This document shows, one piece after another, positions 1 through 8,799 of a stretch of DNA of 34,363 nt (the first letter of the stretch is position 1; every line of letters begins with the position of its first letter). The notes beneath the pieces were generated by a model. That model was not told the origin of the DNA. It searched no databases and saw only the letters and a list, made by a program, of their open reading frames with translations. Made by a program: the position numbers and the translations under genes. Source of the stretch: Acetobacteraceae bacterium. GTDB taxonomy: Bacteria; Pseudomonadota; Alphaproteobacteria; Acetobacterales; Acetobacteraceae. The stretch lies in the NCBI GenBank assembly GCA_030041255.1, contig JASHOF010000058.1:1-34363 (forward strand). The letters are read 5' to 3'.

Positions 1-236
1 CCGCCGCCAGGCCGCCGCGTGCGGCCGGGCAGAGCCTCTGCCGGCGCCGTGCCAGTCAGTTCCTGCAACCCGCGGTCGATCGTACTGCGCGCCAGGCCGG
101 TGACCCGCGTCAGCGCCAAAACACCGCCCCGACCGGCAGTACGCGCCTCCGCCGCGGCAAAACGCCGCCGCCCCCGCTCGTCCAGCACCGGGGCAAGCGC
201 CGCGTAGCGCAACGCGATGGCCGCTTCGTCGATCAC
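1..236 (-). CDS. ISAzo13-family transposase, N-terminal part (cut by window edge)
   Basis: The reading frame opens at a GTG (234-236), directly downstream of an in-frame TAG at 246-248, and runs off the left edge after 78 codons. The translation begins VIDEAAIALRYAALAPVLDE, continues with an HTH-like stretch (LALTRVTGLARSTIDRGLQE) and then GRTRRPGGG. This order, an N-terminal helix-turn-helix followed by an R-R-P-G-G-G linker, is what I know from ISAzo13-type transposases; the DDE catalytic domain would lie outside the window. The function would be cutting and joining the IS ends. I cannot tell whether the full gene is intact. Confidence 0.7.
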   Translation of the reverse strand, partial: MIDEAAIALRYAALAPVLDERGRRRFAAAEARTAGRGGVLALTRVTGLARSTIDRGLQELTGTAPAEALPGRTRRPGG

Positions 237-322
237 ACCGCGAGTCTAGGACATCGCGCCGCCGCGCCGGAATCCCCAAAATGAGGACCACATGCGCGAT
301 TCGCTTATTTATCAACGGACCC
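1..322 (-). mobile_element. End of an ISAzo13-type insertion sequence
   Basis: The transposase reads leftward from 236, so the upstream end of the element should lie a short distance to its right. Read on the minus strand, GGGTCCGTTGATAAATAA (322-305) is an AT-richer motif that I take as the likely terminal inverted repeat. The other end is outside the window, so neither the repeat nor a target duplication can be confirmed. The element would then end only about 27 bp beyond the rpsU stop codon. Confidence 0.45.
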
Positions 323-349
323 TTAGCCTGAGGCGGCGGGGGAGGCAGG

Positions 350-553
350 TCAGAACCCTTCACGTTCCAGGCGCTTGCGTTCGAGCTTGCGGGCGCGCCG
401 CACCGCCTCGGCGGCCTCTCTGGCCCGCCGTTCGGAAGGCTTCTCGTAATGGCGGCGGAGTTTCATCTCCCGGAACACCCCCTCCCGCTGCATCTTTTTC
501 TTGAGCGCTTTCAGCGCCTGATCGACGTTGTTGTCGCGTACCAATACCTGCAC
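350..553 (-). CDS. rpsU: 30S ribosomal protein S21
   Basis: This 67-residue basic protein is a component of the small ribosomal subunit. Its start, [20 protein letters not shown], and the following [19 protein letters not shown] stretch are near-identical to alphaproteobacterial S21, and the length is normal for the family. I chose the GTG at 551-553 because family members start at exactly this point and because AAGGAG (570-565) lies 11 nt upstream; a longer in-frame extension to 649 has no resemblance to S21. The C-terminus is rich in Arg, Lys and Glu, as expected for an RNA-binding tail. The gene diverges from def, with a 128-bp shared upstream region, and has an IS end just downstream. Confidence 0.95.
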   Translation of the reverse strand: MQVLVRDNNVDQALKALKKKMQREGVFREMKLRRHYEKPSERRAREAAEAVRRARKLERKRLEREGF

Positions 554-622
554 CTGGCTTTCGTCTCCTTTCCTGTCCGACGCGCCCCGGCCGATCCGGG
601 GTGCCAACGTCTCGACCGGCGG

Positions 623-649
623 GCTATAGCACCACGGCGCGGCTGGCAA
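623..649 (-). promoter_or_regulatory. Candidate rpsU promoter
   Basis: Within the rpsU-def divergent region the minus strand reads TTGCCA (649-644), a 15-nt spacer, then TATAGC (628-623). The spacer is short; shifting the -35 by one or two bases gives 16-17 nt. The position, about 70 bp upstream of the rpsU start, is plausible. This rests on eye inspection only. Confidence 0.3.
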
Positions 650-681
650 AACCCTGGCCGGGAAACAATCTTGGATCTGAC

Positions 682-1224
682 ATGGCCATCCTCAAGATCG
701 CCCGCATGGGCCACCCGATCCTGATCCGGAAGGCGGAAGCGGTGGGCGAGCCCGGCGCGGCGGACATTCGCCACCTCGTCGCCGACATGATCGAGACGAT
801 GCTGGATGCCGGCGGGGTTGGCCTCGCCGCACCGCAGGTGCACGTGCCGTTGCGCCTGTTCGTGTTCCGCATCCCGCCCGAGCGGGCAGGCACTGCGGGT
901 GACGACGGGGCGATGCCGATCACCGTCGTGATCAACCCGGAGCTCGCGTTTCTCGGCGAGGAGCGCGTGCTGCGCTGGGAGGGTTGCCTTTCCATCCCCG
1001 GGCTCAGGGCGGCCGTGCCGCGTCATGCGCGCATCCGCTATGCCGGCGTCGATTGCGACGAAAGGCCGGTCGAGGCGGTGGCAAGCGGCTTCCATGCCGG
1101 GGTCGTGCAGCACGAATACGATCATCTGGACGGGATCCTCTACCCGATGCGGATGCAGGATCTTTCGAAGTTCGGCTTTACCGAGGAACTGGCGCGGGCC
1201 GGTGCCATGGAGGGGGCGGGATGA
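682..1224 (+). CDS. def: Peptide deformylase
   Basis: This metalloenzyme removes the N-formyl group from the initiator methionine of new proteins in the cytosol. The 180-residue translation carries the three family motifs: GVGLAAPQ at residues 45-52, EGCLS at 100-104, and QHEYDH at 143-148. The metal ligands would be C102, H144 and H148, with E145 catalytic. I chose the ATG at 682 ([14 protein letters not shown]) because it matches the family start; an upstream in-frame ATG at 601 adds 27 residues that look non-coding. The segment before motif 3 reads FHAGVVQHE where many homologues have a less Gly-rich stretch with Arg. Alphaproteobacteria often have a second def beside fmt, so this may be one of two paralogues. 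Its stop overlaps the next start (ATGA). Confidence 0.93.
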   Translation: MAILKIARMGHPILIRKAEAVGEPGAADIRHLVADMIETMLDAGGVGLAAPQVHVPLRLFVFRIPPERAGTAGDDGAMPITVVINPELAFLGEERVLRWEGCLSIPGLRAAVPRHARIRYAGVDCDERPVEAVASGFHAGVVQHEYDHLDGILYPMRMQDLSKFGFTEELARAGAMEGAG

Positions 1225-1901
1225 TCGGGATGCCGGAACGAAGCGCGGAGCGCGATGCCGCGATCCGGGGCATGCTGCCGCACGTGCCCTTCGACGGCTG
1301 GACGATGCGTGCCCTGCGTGCGGGGCTCGCGGATCTCGGCGAACCGCCCGAATTGGGGCCGAACCTGTTCCCTGATGGTGCGCTCGGGCTCATCGAGGCC
1401 TGGAGCGATCTGGCTGACAGGGAGATGGAAGCTCGGGCCGGCAGCCTTACCGAGGCCGGCCTGGCCCGGCGCGTACGCGCGCTGGTGGCGCTTCGCCTGC
1501 ACCTGCTCCGGCCGCATCGGGAGGCGGTGCGCCGTGCGCTTTCGGCGCTCGGGCGGGCCGGCGCAGCCGGCACCGCGACGCGGATCACGGCGCGGACCGT
1601 CGATTCGATCTGGCATGCCGCCGGCGACAAGGCAGCGGATTTCAGTTGGTACACCAGGCGGGCCAGCCTGGCCGCGATCTACTCGGCGACACTTCTCTAT
1701 TGGATTGCCGATCAGAGCGAGGACGAGGCGGCAACGCTCGCCTTCCTGGACCGGCGCCTGGCCGGAGTGGCGGCGTTCGGGCGGTTGCGCAAAAGCCTCG
1801 CAGCCCTGCCGCGGCGGGTTGCCCGCTGCCCGGGCACCGCCTCCGCGAAGCAGGATGCCGCCCGAAGCGGCCCCTTGTCGCAAAGAGGGCGACAGGCTTA
1901 A
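1221..1901 (+). CDS. COQ9 family protein (rpsU-divergent type)
   Basis: The 226-residue protein belongs to the COQ9 family, which has a TetR-like fold, binds lipids or isoprenoids, and supports ubiquinone biosynthesis (known for eukaryotic COQ9; inferred for bacteria). The N-terminal region (residues 8-60, with MLPHVPFDGWTMRAL) and the conserved middle (VDSIWHAAGDKAADFSWYTR, then LAAIYSATLLYWIADQSED) are typical. The ATG at 1221 overlaps the def stop and is preceded by GGAGGGGG; an in-frame ATG at 1230 is an alternative. The gene family was first noted for lying opposite rpsU, which is exactly the context here. The C-terminal 25 residues (after RVARCPGT) are low-complexity and not conserved. 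Confidence 0.85.
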   Translation: MIGMPERSAERDAAIRGMLPHVPFDGWTMRALRAGLADLGEPPELGPNLFPDGALGLIEAWSDLADREMEARAGSLTEAGLARRVRALVALRLHLLRPHREAVRRALSALGRAGAAGTATRITARTVDSIWHAAGDKAADFSWYTRRASLAAIYSATLLYWIADQSEDEAATLAFLDRRLAGVAAFGRLRKSLAALPRRVARCPGTASAKQDAARSGPLSQRGRQA

Positions 1902-1923
1902 TCCCTGCCGCTCTCAACGATAA

Positions 1924-2976
<1,053 letters not shown>

Positions 2977-3068
2977 CCCGCGCTATAGTTCACTCGCCCT
3001 GTTGACCCCTTTTGATAGCGGCGGGAAAAACATTCGATCGCAGGTCTTGATGGAGGAGCGAAGGAAGC

Positions 3069-3950
3069 GTGATCCGGCTTTCCATCCCGATGCGCGAAGC
3101 CCTGGAGAAGCTCAGCCTGCCGCTTCTGATGGCCGCTGCCTTCGGATTGATGCTGGCCGCACGCATCGATGGGACCCTCGCCGATCGGGCGCGGATGGCA
3201 TTCGCGGATGCACTGACTCCGATTTACGCGGCGTTCACAGCGCCAGCGGAACGGATTCGCGGCGTGGTGACGGAAGTGCGGCAGTTATGGGATTTGCGTG
3301 CCGAAAACGATCGGCTGCGGGCAGAGAATGCCACCCTCCGCCGCTGGCAGGCGGTGGCACTCGCGCTGGAGGCGGAGAACGCGAACCTGAAGTCGGTGCT
3401 GCACTGGATTCCCGCCCCGGAGGTGCCGTTCGTTACCGCGCGGGCGGTGGCGGACGCCGGCGGTCTTTATGACCGCGCGGTACTGGTCTCGCTCGGGCCG
3501 TCCGTCCGGGTGCATGCGGGGGAGATCGCGCTCGGCGCCTACGGGCTGGTCGGCCGCGTGACCGAGGCCGGCCGCGCCAGCGCACGCGTGCTGCTGATCA
3601 CCGATCTCAACAGCCGCATTCCGGTGAAATTCGGCCAGGGCGGCGTGCGTGCGATCCTGGCCGGCACCAACGGGCCCGAGCCCGAATTGCAGTTCTGGCC
3701 CGCCGGCACGACGCCGAAAGAGGGCGATGAGGTGGTGACAAGCGGAGTCGCCGGCGTGTTCCCGGAAGATCTGCCGGTCGGCACGGTGCATTACGGGCGA
3801 TCGGGTGTGCCGCGCGTGATCCCGGATGCAGAACTCGCGCGGCTCGGCATCGTCCGCCTGTTCGATTACCAGGTGCAGAAAATCAGTCCTCCGCGGGGAG
3901 CCGCAGGAGGGGCGGCGGCTCTGGCGCTCGAGGCCGGCAATGGAAATTGA
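3069..3950 (+). CDS. mreC: Rod shape-determining protein MreC
   Basis: MreC is a bitopic inner-membrane protein whose periplasmic part binds and activates PBP2 in the elongasome. The 293-residue protein has one hydrophobic segment near residues 15-34 (LSLPLLMAAAFGLMLAA), a coiled coil with heptad-like RAENDRLRAENATLRR, and the beta-rich MreC domain (VLLITDLNSRIPVKF; GDEVVTSGVAGVFPEDLPVG). The start is a GTG at 3069 preceded by GGAGCGAAGGAAG. A TTGACC at 3002-3007 in the gap after mreB could be a -35 element, but I see no good -10. The last 11 nt overlap mreD, suggesting translational coupling. Confidence 0.95.
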   Translation: MIRLSIPMREALEKLSLPLLMAAAFGLMLAARIDGTLADRARMAFADALTPIYAAFTAPAERIRGVVTEVRQLWDLRAENDRLRAENATLRRWQAVALALEAENANLKSVLHWIPAPEVPFVTARAVADAGGLYDRAVLVSLGPSVRVHAGEIALGAYGLVGRVTEAGRASARVLLITDLNSRIPVKFGQGGVRAILAGTNGPEPELQFWPAGTTPKEGDEVVTSGVAGVFPEDLPVGTVHYGRSGVPRVIPDAELARLGIVRLFDYQVQKISPPRGAAGGAAALALEAGNGN

Positions 3951-4491
3951 GCGCACGCCAGGCATCCGCCCACGGCCGACCTTCTGGCGGCAGTTCGATG
4001 TGCTCGGCCGGCAGAGCTTTCCAGCCCTCGGTACGCTGCTCGGCATGCTGGCGATCGCAGCCCCTCTCGGGCTGCCGGGACAGGCGGAGCTGCTGCCTGG
4101 CTTTGCCCTGGCGGCGGTTTTCTTCTGGTCGGTGTTCCGCCCCGCCGCCATGCCGCCGCCAGTGGTGTTTCTTCTCGGCCTGATCGCGGATCTCCTGGGG
4201 TTCGCCCCACTCGGCGTCCGCGTGCTGATCCTGCTCTTCACCTATGGCCTCGCGCTGCGCTGGCGGCGGCGGCTTGCCAGCCAGCAGTTCGCGATGGTCT
4301 GGCTGGTGTTCGTGGCGGTGGCGGCAGTGGCCGCCGGGCTCGAATGGGCGTTCGATTCGGCGCTCATGTTCCGGGCCCTGCCAACTGGCCCGGCACTCTT
4401 TCAATTTGCGCTGACCGCCGGGCTCTACCCGCCGCTCGCCGTCCTGCTCACCCGCGCGCATCGCAGCATCGCCGCCTGGGAACGCGCCTGA
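3940..4491 (+). CDS. mreD: Rod shape-determining protein MreD
   Basis: MreD is a small polytopic membrane protein of the elongasome that works with MreC. The 183-residue translation is highly hydrophobic, with about five membrane segments (for example LLGMLAIAAPLGLPG, FALAAVFFWSVF, VVFLLGLIADLLGFAPLG and MVWLVFVAVAAVAAGLEW). FFWSVFRPAAMPPPVVFLLGL followed by DLLGFAPLGV is the MreD-type core. The ATG at 3940 lies within the mreC coding end, an 11-nt overlap. I rejected an upstream in-frame ATG at 3826 because it would sit deep in mreC. One base separates its stop from the start of the PBP2 gene. Confidence 0.9.
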   Translation: MEIERTPGIRPRPTFWRQFDVLGRQSFPALGTLLGMLAIAAPLGLPGQAELLPGFALAAVFFWSVFRPAAMPPPVVFLLGLIADLLGFAPLGVRVLILLFTYGLALRWRRRLASQQFAMVWLVFVAVAAVAAGLEWAFDSALMFRALPTGPALFQFALTAGLYPPLAVLLTRAHRSIAAWERA

Positions 4492-4492
4492 G

Positions 4493-6346
4493 ATGGCGCG
4501 AGAGAAGCCGCGGCTTGGAGTCTTCACCCGCCGCGCCCTGATACTCGCCGCCGGGCAGGTGGGCCTGTTCGGGTTGCTCGGGCTTCGCCTCTACCGCCTG
4601 CAGGTCAGGGACGGCGCACACTACGCGATCCTGGCCAAGGACAATCGCGTGAGCGCACGATTGCTGGCCCCCCCACGCGGCGAGATTCACGACCGCGCCG
4701 GGGCCCTGCTCGCCGGCAACAAGCCGCACTGGCGGGCGCTCCTGATGGTCGATGGCACGCCGGATGCCACGACCGATGCCAAGGCGACGCTCGCTTCATT
4801 CAACCGGCTGGTGCCGCTGGATGCGGCAGAACGGCTGCGCATCCAGCGCGAGATCAAGGCGCACCGGCCCTTCATCCCGGTGCTGCTCAGGGATTTCCTG
4901 TCCTGGGACCAGATGGCGGCACTCGCGGTCAATGCGCCGGCGCTGCCCGGCCTCGTCGTCGACGTCGGCACCACGCGGCTCTATCCCTTCGGAACCACCA
5001 TGGCGCATCTGATCGGCTATGTCGGGCCGCCGACGGAAGCCGAGGTGCGGGCCAGTCCGGTGCTGGCGCTGCCGGGGATTCGCGTCGGCAAGGCGGGGGT
5101 CGAGAGGGGGCGGAACGGCGCCCTCGCCGGGGTGCCGGGAATGGTGCGGCTCGAGGTCAACGCGCTCGGCCGCGTGATCCGCAATCTCGCGCGCAATCCC
5201 GGCACACCGGGCGAAACCGTCCGGTTGCATCTCGATGCCAATCTGCAATCCCAGGCGGTCGCCAGGCTGGCCTCGGAAAGAAGTGCGAGTGCGGTGTTGC
5301 TCGAACTCGGGTCGGGCGCCGTGCGGGCGATCGCCAGCACGCCCTCCTTCGATCCGACCTTGTTCGACACCGGTCTCTCGGCCCGGCAGTGGAAGGCCTG
5401 GATGACGGACAAGCGGGCGCCGCTGCTCGACAAGGCACTGGCCGGCATCTATGCGCCCGGCTCGACCTTCAAGCCGGTCACCGCCCTCGCCGGCCTGACC
5501 TCGGGGGGAATTTCACCCGGAACACGGTTCTTCTGTCCGGGCTATCTCGATCTCGGCGGACATCGCTACTGGTGCTGGGAACATGGCGGGCACGGCTGGC
5601 TCGATCTGCCGAGCGCGATCTGCCAGAGCTGCGACGTCTTCTTCTACCACACCGCGCTCGCCACCGGGATCGACCGCATCGCCGCCATGGCGCGTCGGCT
5701 CGGCATCGGCGTTCCCCCCGAGATCGACATTCCCGGCGCCGCGAGCGGGTTCGTTCCGACGCGCGAATGGCGGCGCGCCCACGGCAAGGCCTGGACGCTC
5801 GGCGAGACGGTGATCCACGGAATCGGGCAGGGCTTCGACCAGGTGACTCCGCTCGAGCTTGCGATCATGGCCGCCCGCGTCGCCACCGGGCGGGCCATCT
5901 CGCCCCGCGTCGCAGCCGCGGTCGGGGCCCGGGCTTTGCCCGAAACCGCGTTCCCTGAACTCGGGATTCCGGAATCCTACCTGGCCATCGTGCGGCAGGG
6001 CATGCGTGAGGCGGTGAACAATCCGCTGGGCACGGCTTATGCCTCGCGCCTCACGGATCCGAAGATGGAGATGGCCGGCAAGACGGGTTCGGCGGAGGTC
6101 GTCAACTTGTCCAAGGCGGAAGCGGCAGCCAATTTCAATACGGCGAACTTGCCCTGGCAATTCCGTCCCAACGCGCTCTTCATCGCCTTCGCTCCGGTCG
6201 CCAGTCCGCGCTTCGCAACCGCGGTGGTGGTGGAGCACGGCCACGAAGGGGCGGAAGCAGCGGCACCGATCGCCAAGGTACTGATGGAGGCGGCGTTCGG
6301 CATGGTTGCGGCAAGCAGCGCGCGGGTTGCGGGCGCGCCCGCATGA
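4493..6346 (+). CDS. mrdA: Penicillin-binding protein 2 (elongasome transpeptidase)
   Basis: PBP2 is the class B transpeptidase that crosslinks lateral-wall peptidoglycan as partner of RodA. The 617-residue protein has one N-terminal membrane anchor (about residues 13-33), a PBP dimerisation domain that includes PPRGEIHDRAGALLAGN, and the transpeptidase domain. The catalytic motifs are complete: S324-T-F-K, S379-C-D and K530-T-G. The SCDVFFYHTA context of motif 2 is characteristic of PBP2. The start at 4493 follows the mreD stop by one base. Its TGA overlaps the rodA ATG (ATGA), so the two partner proteins are translationally coupled. Confidence 0.96.
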   Translation: MAREKPRLGVFTRRALILAAGQVGLFGLLGLRLYRLQVRDGAHYAILAKDNRVSARLLAPPRGEIHDRAGALLAGNKPHWRALLMVDGTPDATTDAKATLASFNRLVPLDAAERLRIQREIKAHRPFIPVLLRDFLSWDQMAALAVNAPALPGLVVDVGTTRLYPFGTTMAHLIGYVGPPTEAEVRASPVLALPGIRVGKAGVERGRNGALAGVPGMVRLEVNALGRVIRNLARNPGTPGETVRLHLDANLQSQAVARLASERSASAVLLELGSGAVRAIASTPSFDPTLFDTGLSARQWKAWMTDKRAPLLDKALAGIYAPGSTFKPVTALAGLTSGGISPGTRFFCPGYLDLGGHRYWCWEHGGHGWLDLPSAICQSCDVFFYHTALATGIDRIAAMARRLGIGVPPEIDIPGAASGFVPTREWRRAHGKAWTLGETVIHGIGQGFDQVTPLELAIMAARVATGRAISPRVAAAVGARALPETAFPELGIPESYLAIVRQGMREAVNNPLGTAYASRLTDPKMEMAGKTGSAEVVNLSKAEAAANFNTANLPWQFRPNALFIAFAPVASPRFATAVVVEHGHEGAEAAAPIAKVLMEAAFGMVAASSARVAGAPA

Positions 6347-7512
6347 GCGTGAAGGGCGGCCCGCTGCAGCGTGCCGAGGGGCGCCTTCTGCGCGTCACCT
6401 CGTTCGATTTCACGCGCAAGATCGCGCGGATCAACTGGTTCTTCGTGGCCCTGGTCGTACTCCTGGGCGGTGTCGGCGCGCTCTCGCTCTATTCCGCAAC
6501 CGGTGCGTTCGATCCCTATGCGAAGCGTCAGCTTCTCCGCCTTGCGATCGGCTTCGCACTGATGCTGGCGATCGCGTTCGTCGATATCCGGATCATCGCG
6601 CGTCTCGCCTGGCCGCTCTACGCAGTCTCGCTCGTGCTGCTCGTCATGGTGTTGAAATTCGGCTCGGTCGGGCTCGGTGCCGAGCGGTGGCTCTCGATCG
6701 GCGGCGTGGCCGTGCAGCCGAGCGAATTCATGAAGGTGGCACTGGTGCTGGCGCTGGCACACTGGTTCCGCCGCGCCTCGTGGGAGCGCATCGGCAATCC
6801 GTTCTTCCTGCTGCCGCCGCTCGCCGCGATCCTGCTGCCGGTGGTCCTCATTCTGAAGGAGCCCAATCTCGGCACGGCGCTGATCGTGCTTGCGATCGGC
6901 GCGACGACCTTCTTCGCCGCCGGTGTCCGCTGGTGGAGCTTTGCGCTTGCCTTCGTGCTCGGCGGCCTCGCCGCGCCGATCGCGTTTGCGCACCTGCACG
7001 GCTATCAGAAGGCGCGGATCCTCACCTTCCTCGATCCGGCGCGGGATCCGCTCGGCGCCGGCTACAACATCATCCAGGCCAAGATCGCGCTCGGTTCGGG
7101 CGGAATGTGGGGGCAGGGATTGATGCATGCCTCGCAAGGGCGGCTCGACTTTTTGCCCGAGAAGGAGACGGATTTCATCTTCACCCTGTTCGCCGAGCAG
7201 TTCGGTTTCGTGGGTTCGATCGCCCTCGTCGGCCTGCTCTGCCTGATCGTGTGCACGGCAGGTGCGATCGCGCTCTCTGCGCGGCATCAGTTCGGGCGGC
7301 TGGTCGCGTTCGGGATCGGCATGAATTTTTTCCTCTATGTGTTCGTCAATCTCGCCATGGTGATGGGGCTGATCCCGGTCGGCGGGGTGCCGCTGCCCCT
7401 GATCTCCTATGGCGGCTCGGCGCTGCTGACGACCATGGCCTCGTTCGGCATCCTGCTTTCCGTGCAGGTCCACGCCGACGCCGACTTCACGCCGAAGCGC
7501 GAGGGGGTGTAG
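6343..7512 (+). CDS. rodA: Rod-shape glycosyltransferase RodA (SEDS family)
   Basis: RodA is the SEDS-family peptidoglycan glycosyltransferase that polymerises lipid II for side-wall growth, in complex with PBP2. The 389-residue protein has about ten membrane segments beginning near residue 28. SEDS signatures visible are GAERWLSIGGVAVQPSEFMK, DPLGAGYNIIQAKIALGSGG and LPEKETDFIFTLFAEQFG. D277 in that last motif corresponds to the essential aspartate (D262 in E. coli RodA). GLIPVGGVPLPLISYGGSAL near the C-terminus is also typical. It closes the mre-mrd operon; downstream DNA is degraded accessory sequence. Confidence 0.96.
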   Translation: MSVKGGPLQRAEGRLLRVTSFDFTRKIARINWFFVALVVLLGGVGALSLYSATGAFDPYAKRQLLRLAIGFALMLAIAFVDIRIIARLAWPLYAVSLVLLVMVLKFGSVGLGAERWLSIGGVAVQPSEFMKVALVLALAHWFRRASWERIGNPFFLLPPLAAILLPVVLILKEPNLGTALIVLAIGATTFFAAGVRWWSFALAFVLGGLAAPIAFAHLHGYQKARILTFLDPARDPLGAGYNIIQAKIALGSGGMWGQGLMHASQGRLDFLPEKETDFIFTLFAEQFGFVGSIALVGLLCLIVCTAGAIALSARHQFGRLVAFGIGMNFFLYVFVNLAMVMGLIPVGGVPLPLISYGGSALLTTMASFGILLSVQVHADADFTPKREGV

Positions 7513-7577
7513 GCCCCGCCGGCACCGGCCGCATTCCGCCGCGGCGCTCGGCCGCACGGAAGTCTCCGCATGCGCAC

Positions 7578-7742
7578 TCAAAAATCCCAGGGAGAGACCA
7601 CATCGAGCCTGGTCGTGGCGAAGTCCGCCAGGTTCCGCCTCGCCAGGCGCCCACCGTTGATGCGCGCGATGGCCGCGACCATGCCATCGGTCGTGGCCAT
7701 GGACCTCCCTTGCCCTGATCTCCTGGCGGTAAGTGTCCGGCG
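7578..7742 (-). pseudogene. vapC: Remnant of a VapC-type PIN-domain toxin (C-terminal end only)
   Basis: The frame reads ARRSGQGRSMATTDGMVAAI, then ARINGGRLARRNLADFATT, then RLDVVSPWDF and a stop (7578-7580). This matches the C-terminal third of VapC/FitB PIN-domain RNases, with the acidic residue of the TTDGMVAAIA helix and the RNxxDF motif both kept. The N-terminal catalytic Asp region and any vapB antitoxin are missing, so no active toxin can be made. An internal ATG at 7698-7700 is preceded by AGGGAGGT (7710-7703) and could give a 40-residue peptide; I think this is chance. The unexplained rest of the 7513-7848 gap shows nothing I recognise. Confidence 0.55.
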
Positions 7743-7848
7743 GTGCCCCAAGCGTTCCAAAAACATGAAATCAGCTTCGCCGTGCCCCCAATTCGCCTCA
7801 AAAGGAGTAGCGTGTTCCCGGTCCTCAGGCAGACACGGGAGTTTCGTC

Positions 7849-8289
7849 ATGGTCCCACGGATCATCATGAGTGCATTGCTTGCGGCCTGCCTTGTGCTGC
7901 CGTTCGAATCCTCACGCGTGCTGGCCCAGGCGGCGACGAACGTCACGGCTGCCTCGACCGAAGTCGAGGCGCATATCAAGGCTCTCCGCACCGAGCTGGC
8001 GATCACAGAGGCAGAGGCCCCGCAATGGAACGCCTTTGCGGACGTGATGCGCGAGAATGCCGCCACGATGGAAACACTCTACCGGCAGCGTTCGCAGAGC
8101 GCCGGAACCATGAATGCGGTCCAGATCCTGGAATCTTACCGCGACTTTGCGAAAATGCATGTGGCCGACCTTGACCGGCTCGTGCCGGCCTTCGCGAAGC
8201 TTTACGCGGTGCTCTCGCCCGAGCAGCAGAAGACGGCGGACGCCCTCTTTGCCAGCCGGCCCGCGCACAGGAACCGAGGTGCCCGGTAA
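7849..8289 (+). CDS. Small exported LTxxQ-motif (Spy/CpxP-like) protein
   Basis: The 146-residue product starts with a signal peptide (MVPRIIMSALLAACLVLPF, likely cleaved after VLAQA near residue 25). The mature part is almost entirely helical, with LSPEQQKTADALF near the C-terminus, the hallmark of the LTxxQ family whose members Spy and CpxP are periplasmic chaperones or stress sensors. A second possible partial repeat is AITEAEAPQWNAFADVM, which resembles the same motif. I chose the ATG at 7849 because it gives the signal peptide; a weak GGGAG lies upstream and longer in-frame starts add non-coding-like sequence. Its TAA overlaps the ATG of the next gene (TAATG), so the two are probably translated together. 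The actual substrate is unknown. Confidence 0.75.
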   Translation: MVPRIIMSALLAACLVLPFESSRVLAQAATNVTAASTEVEAHIKALRTELAITEAEAPQWNAFADVMRENAATMETLYRQRSQSAGTMNAVQILESYRDFAKMHVADLDRLVPAFAKLYAVLSPEQQKTADALFASRPAHRNRGAR

Positions 8290-8576
8290 TGCGTCCGGCA
8301 ATCGCACTCGGCGCTGCACTCTGGTTGTGCCTTGCCGTGGCGGCTGAGGCTCAACCGCACGGCCCGCCTCCTCCCCGGCCGCAGCCCTGGGGCCATCCTG
8401 GCTATTACCGTCCCCCGCCGCCGCCACCGCATTGGAACCAGCCCCGCCCATGGCAACCGCCGCCGCCGCCTTGGGGATTCTACGCACCTGGGGGCTATTA
8501 CGCCCCGCCACCGCCGGTGGTTTATGCGCCGCCTCCGCCGGCGCCGGGTATCGGCATCTATCTCAATATCCCCTGA
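8289..8576 (+). CDS. Small secreted proline/aromatic-rich protein, function unknown
   Basis: The 95-residue product has an N-terminal signal peptide (MRPAIALGAALWLCLAVAAE, cleavage likely at AEAQ near residue 21-22). The mature chain is dominated by Pro with Tyr, Trp, His and Gly: several PPPP/PPPPPP runs, GYYRPP, GGYYAPP, and a hydrophobic tail ending IGIYLNIP. No cysteines occur after the signal region and no catalytic motif is visible. The start codon overlaps the stop of the LTxxQ gene, so I infer a joint role in the periplasm or outer envelope. Similar Pro/Tyr-rich small exported proteins are common and poorly characterised in alphaproteobacteria. Confidence 0.65.
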   Translation: MRPAIALGAALWLCLAVAAEAQPHGPPPPRPQPWGHPGYYRPPPPPPHWNQPRPWQPPPPPWGFYAPGGYYAPPPPVVYAPPPPAPGIGIYLNIP

Positions 8577-8754
8577 CGGGCGTTACCGATCGGGGCCAGA
8601 GCGGGTGAGCCGGGAGAGGAGTGCGGACAGGTCGGCTTGCAGGGAGCCGCATGTCGAGTGCACCAGGGCAGCGATATCTTTCCGGGAGGAGAGCAGGATC
8701 GGGGATTCTCTGGTGGGCTGGGCTGCGTTCCCTCGCAGGACCAGGCAGCCGTTG

Positions 8755-8799
8755 CACTCCATACCATCGGAGTCCTTCGACTCCGGTGCATTGGGAGTG
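8755..8799. repeat. Long imperfect inverted repeat (hairpin)
   Basis: CGGAGTC (8768-8774) and GACTCCG (8779-8785) form a perfect 7-bp stem around a 4-nt loop. It is extended outward, past small internal loops, by CACTCC (8755-8760) pairing with GGAGTG (8794-8799). No T-run follows on either strand, so it is not a canonical intrinsic terminator. It lies between the small exported genes and the RND operon. Confidence 0.6.

Noticed and set aside
2977-3068. Possible promoter between mreB and mreC (TTGACC at 3002-3007)
   Set aside because: No acceptable -10 hexamer at 16-18 bp; not listed as a feature.
6037-7581. Long minus-strand open frame opposite mrdA/rodA, rich in His, Arg, Glu, Gln and Asp
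   Set aside because: It is the antisense of highly conserved membrane genes in GC-rich DNA; the composition is the expected mirror of hydrophobic codons and there is no domain.
8350-8560. CCG/CCGCC-rich short repeats that might look like a repeat array
   Set aside because: They are codons of the proline-rich exported protein; no regular repeat-spacer pattern, so not CRISPR.
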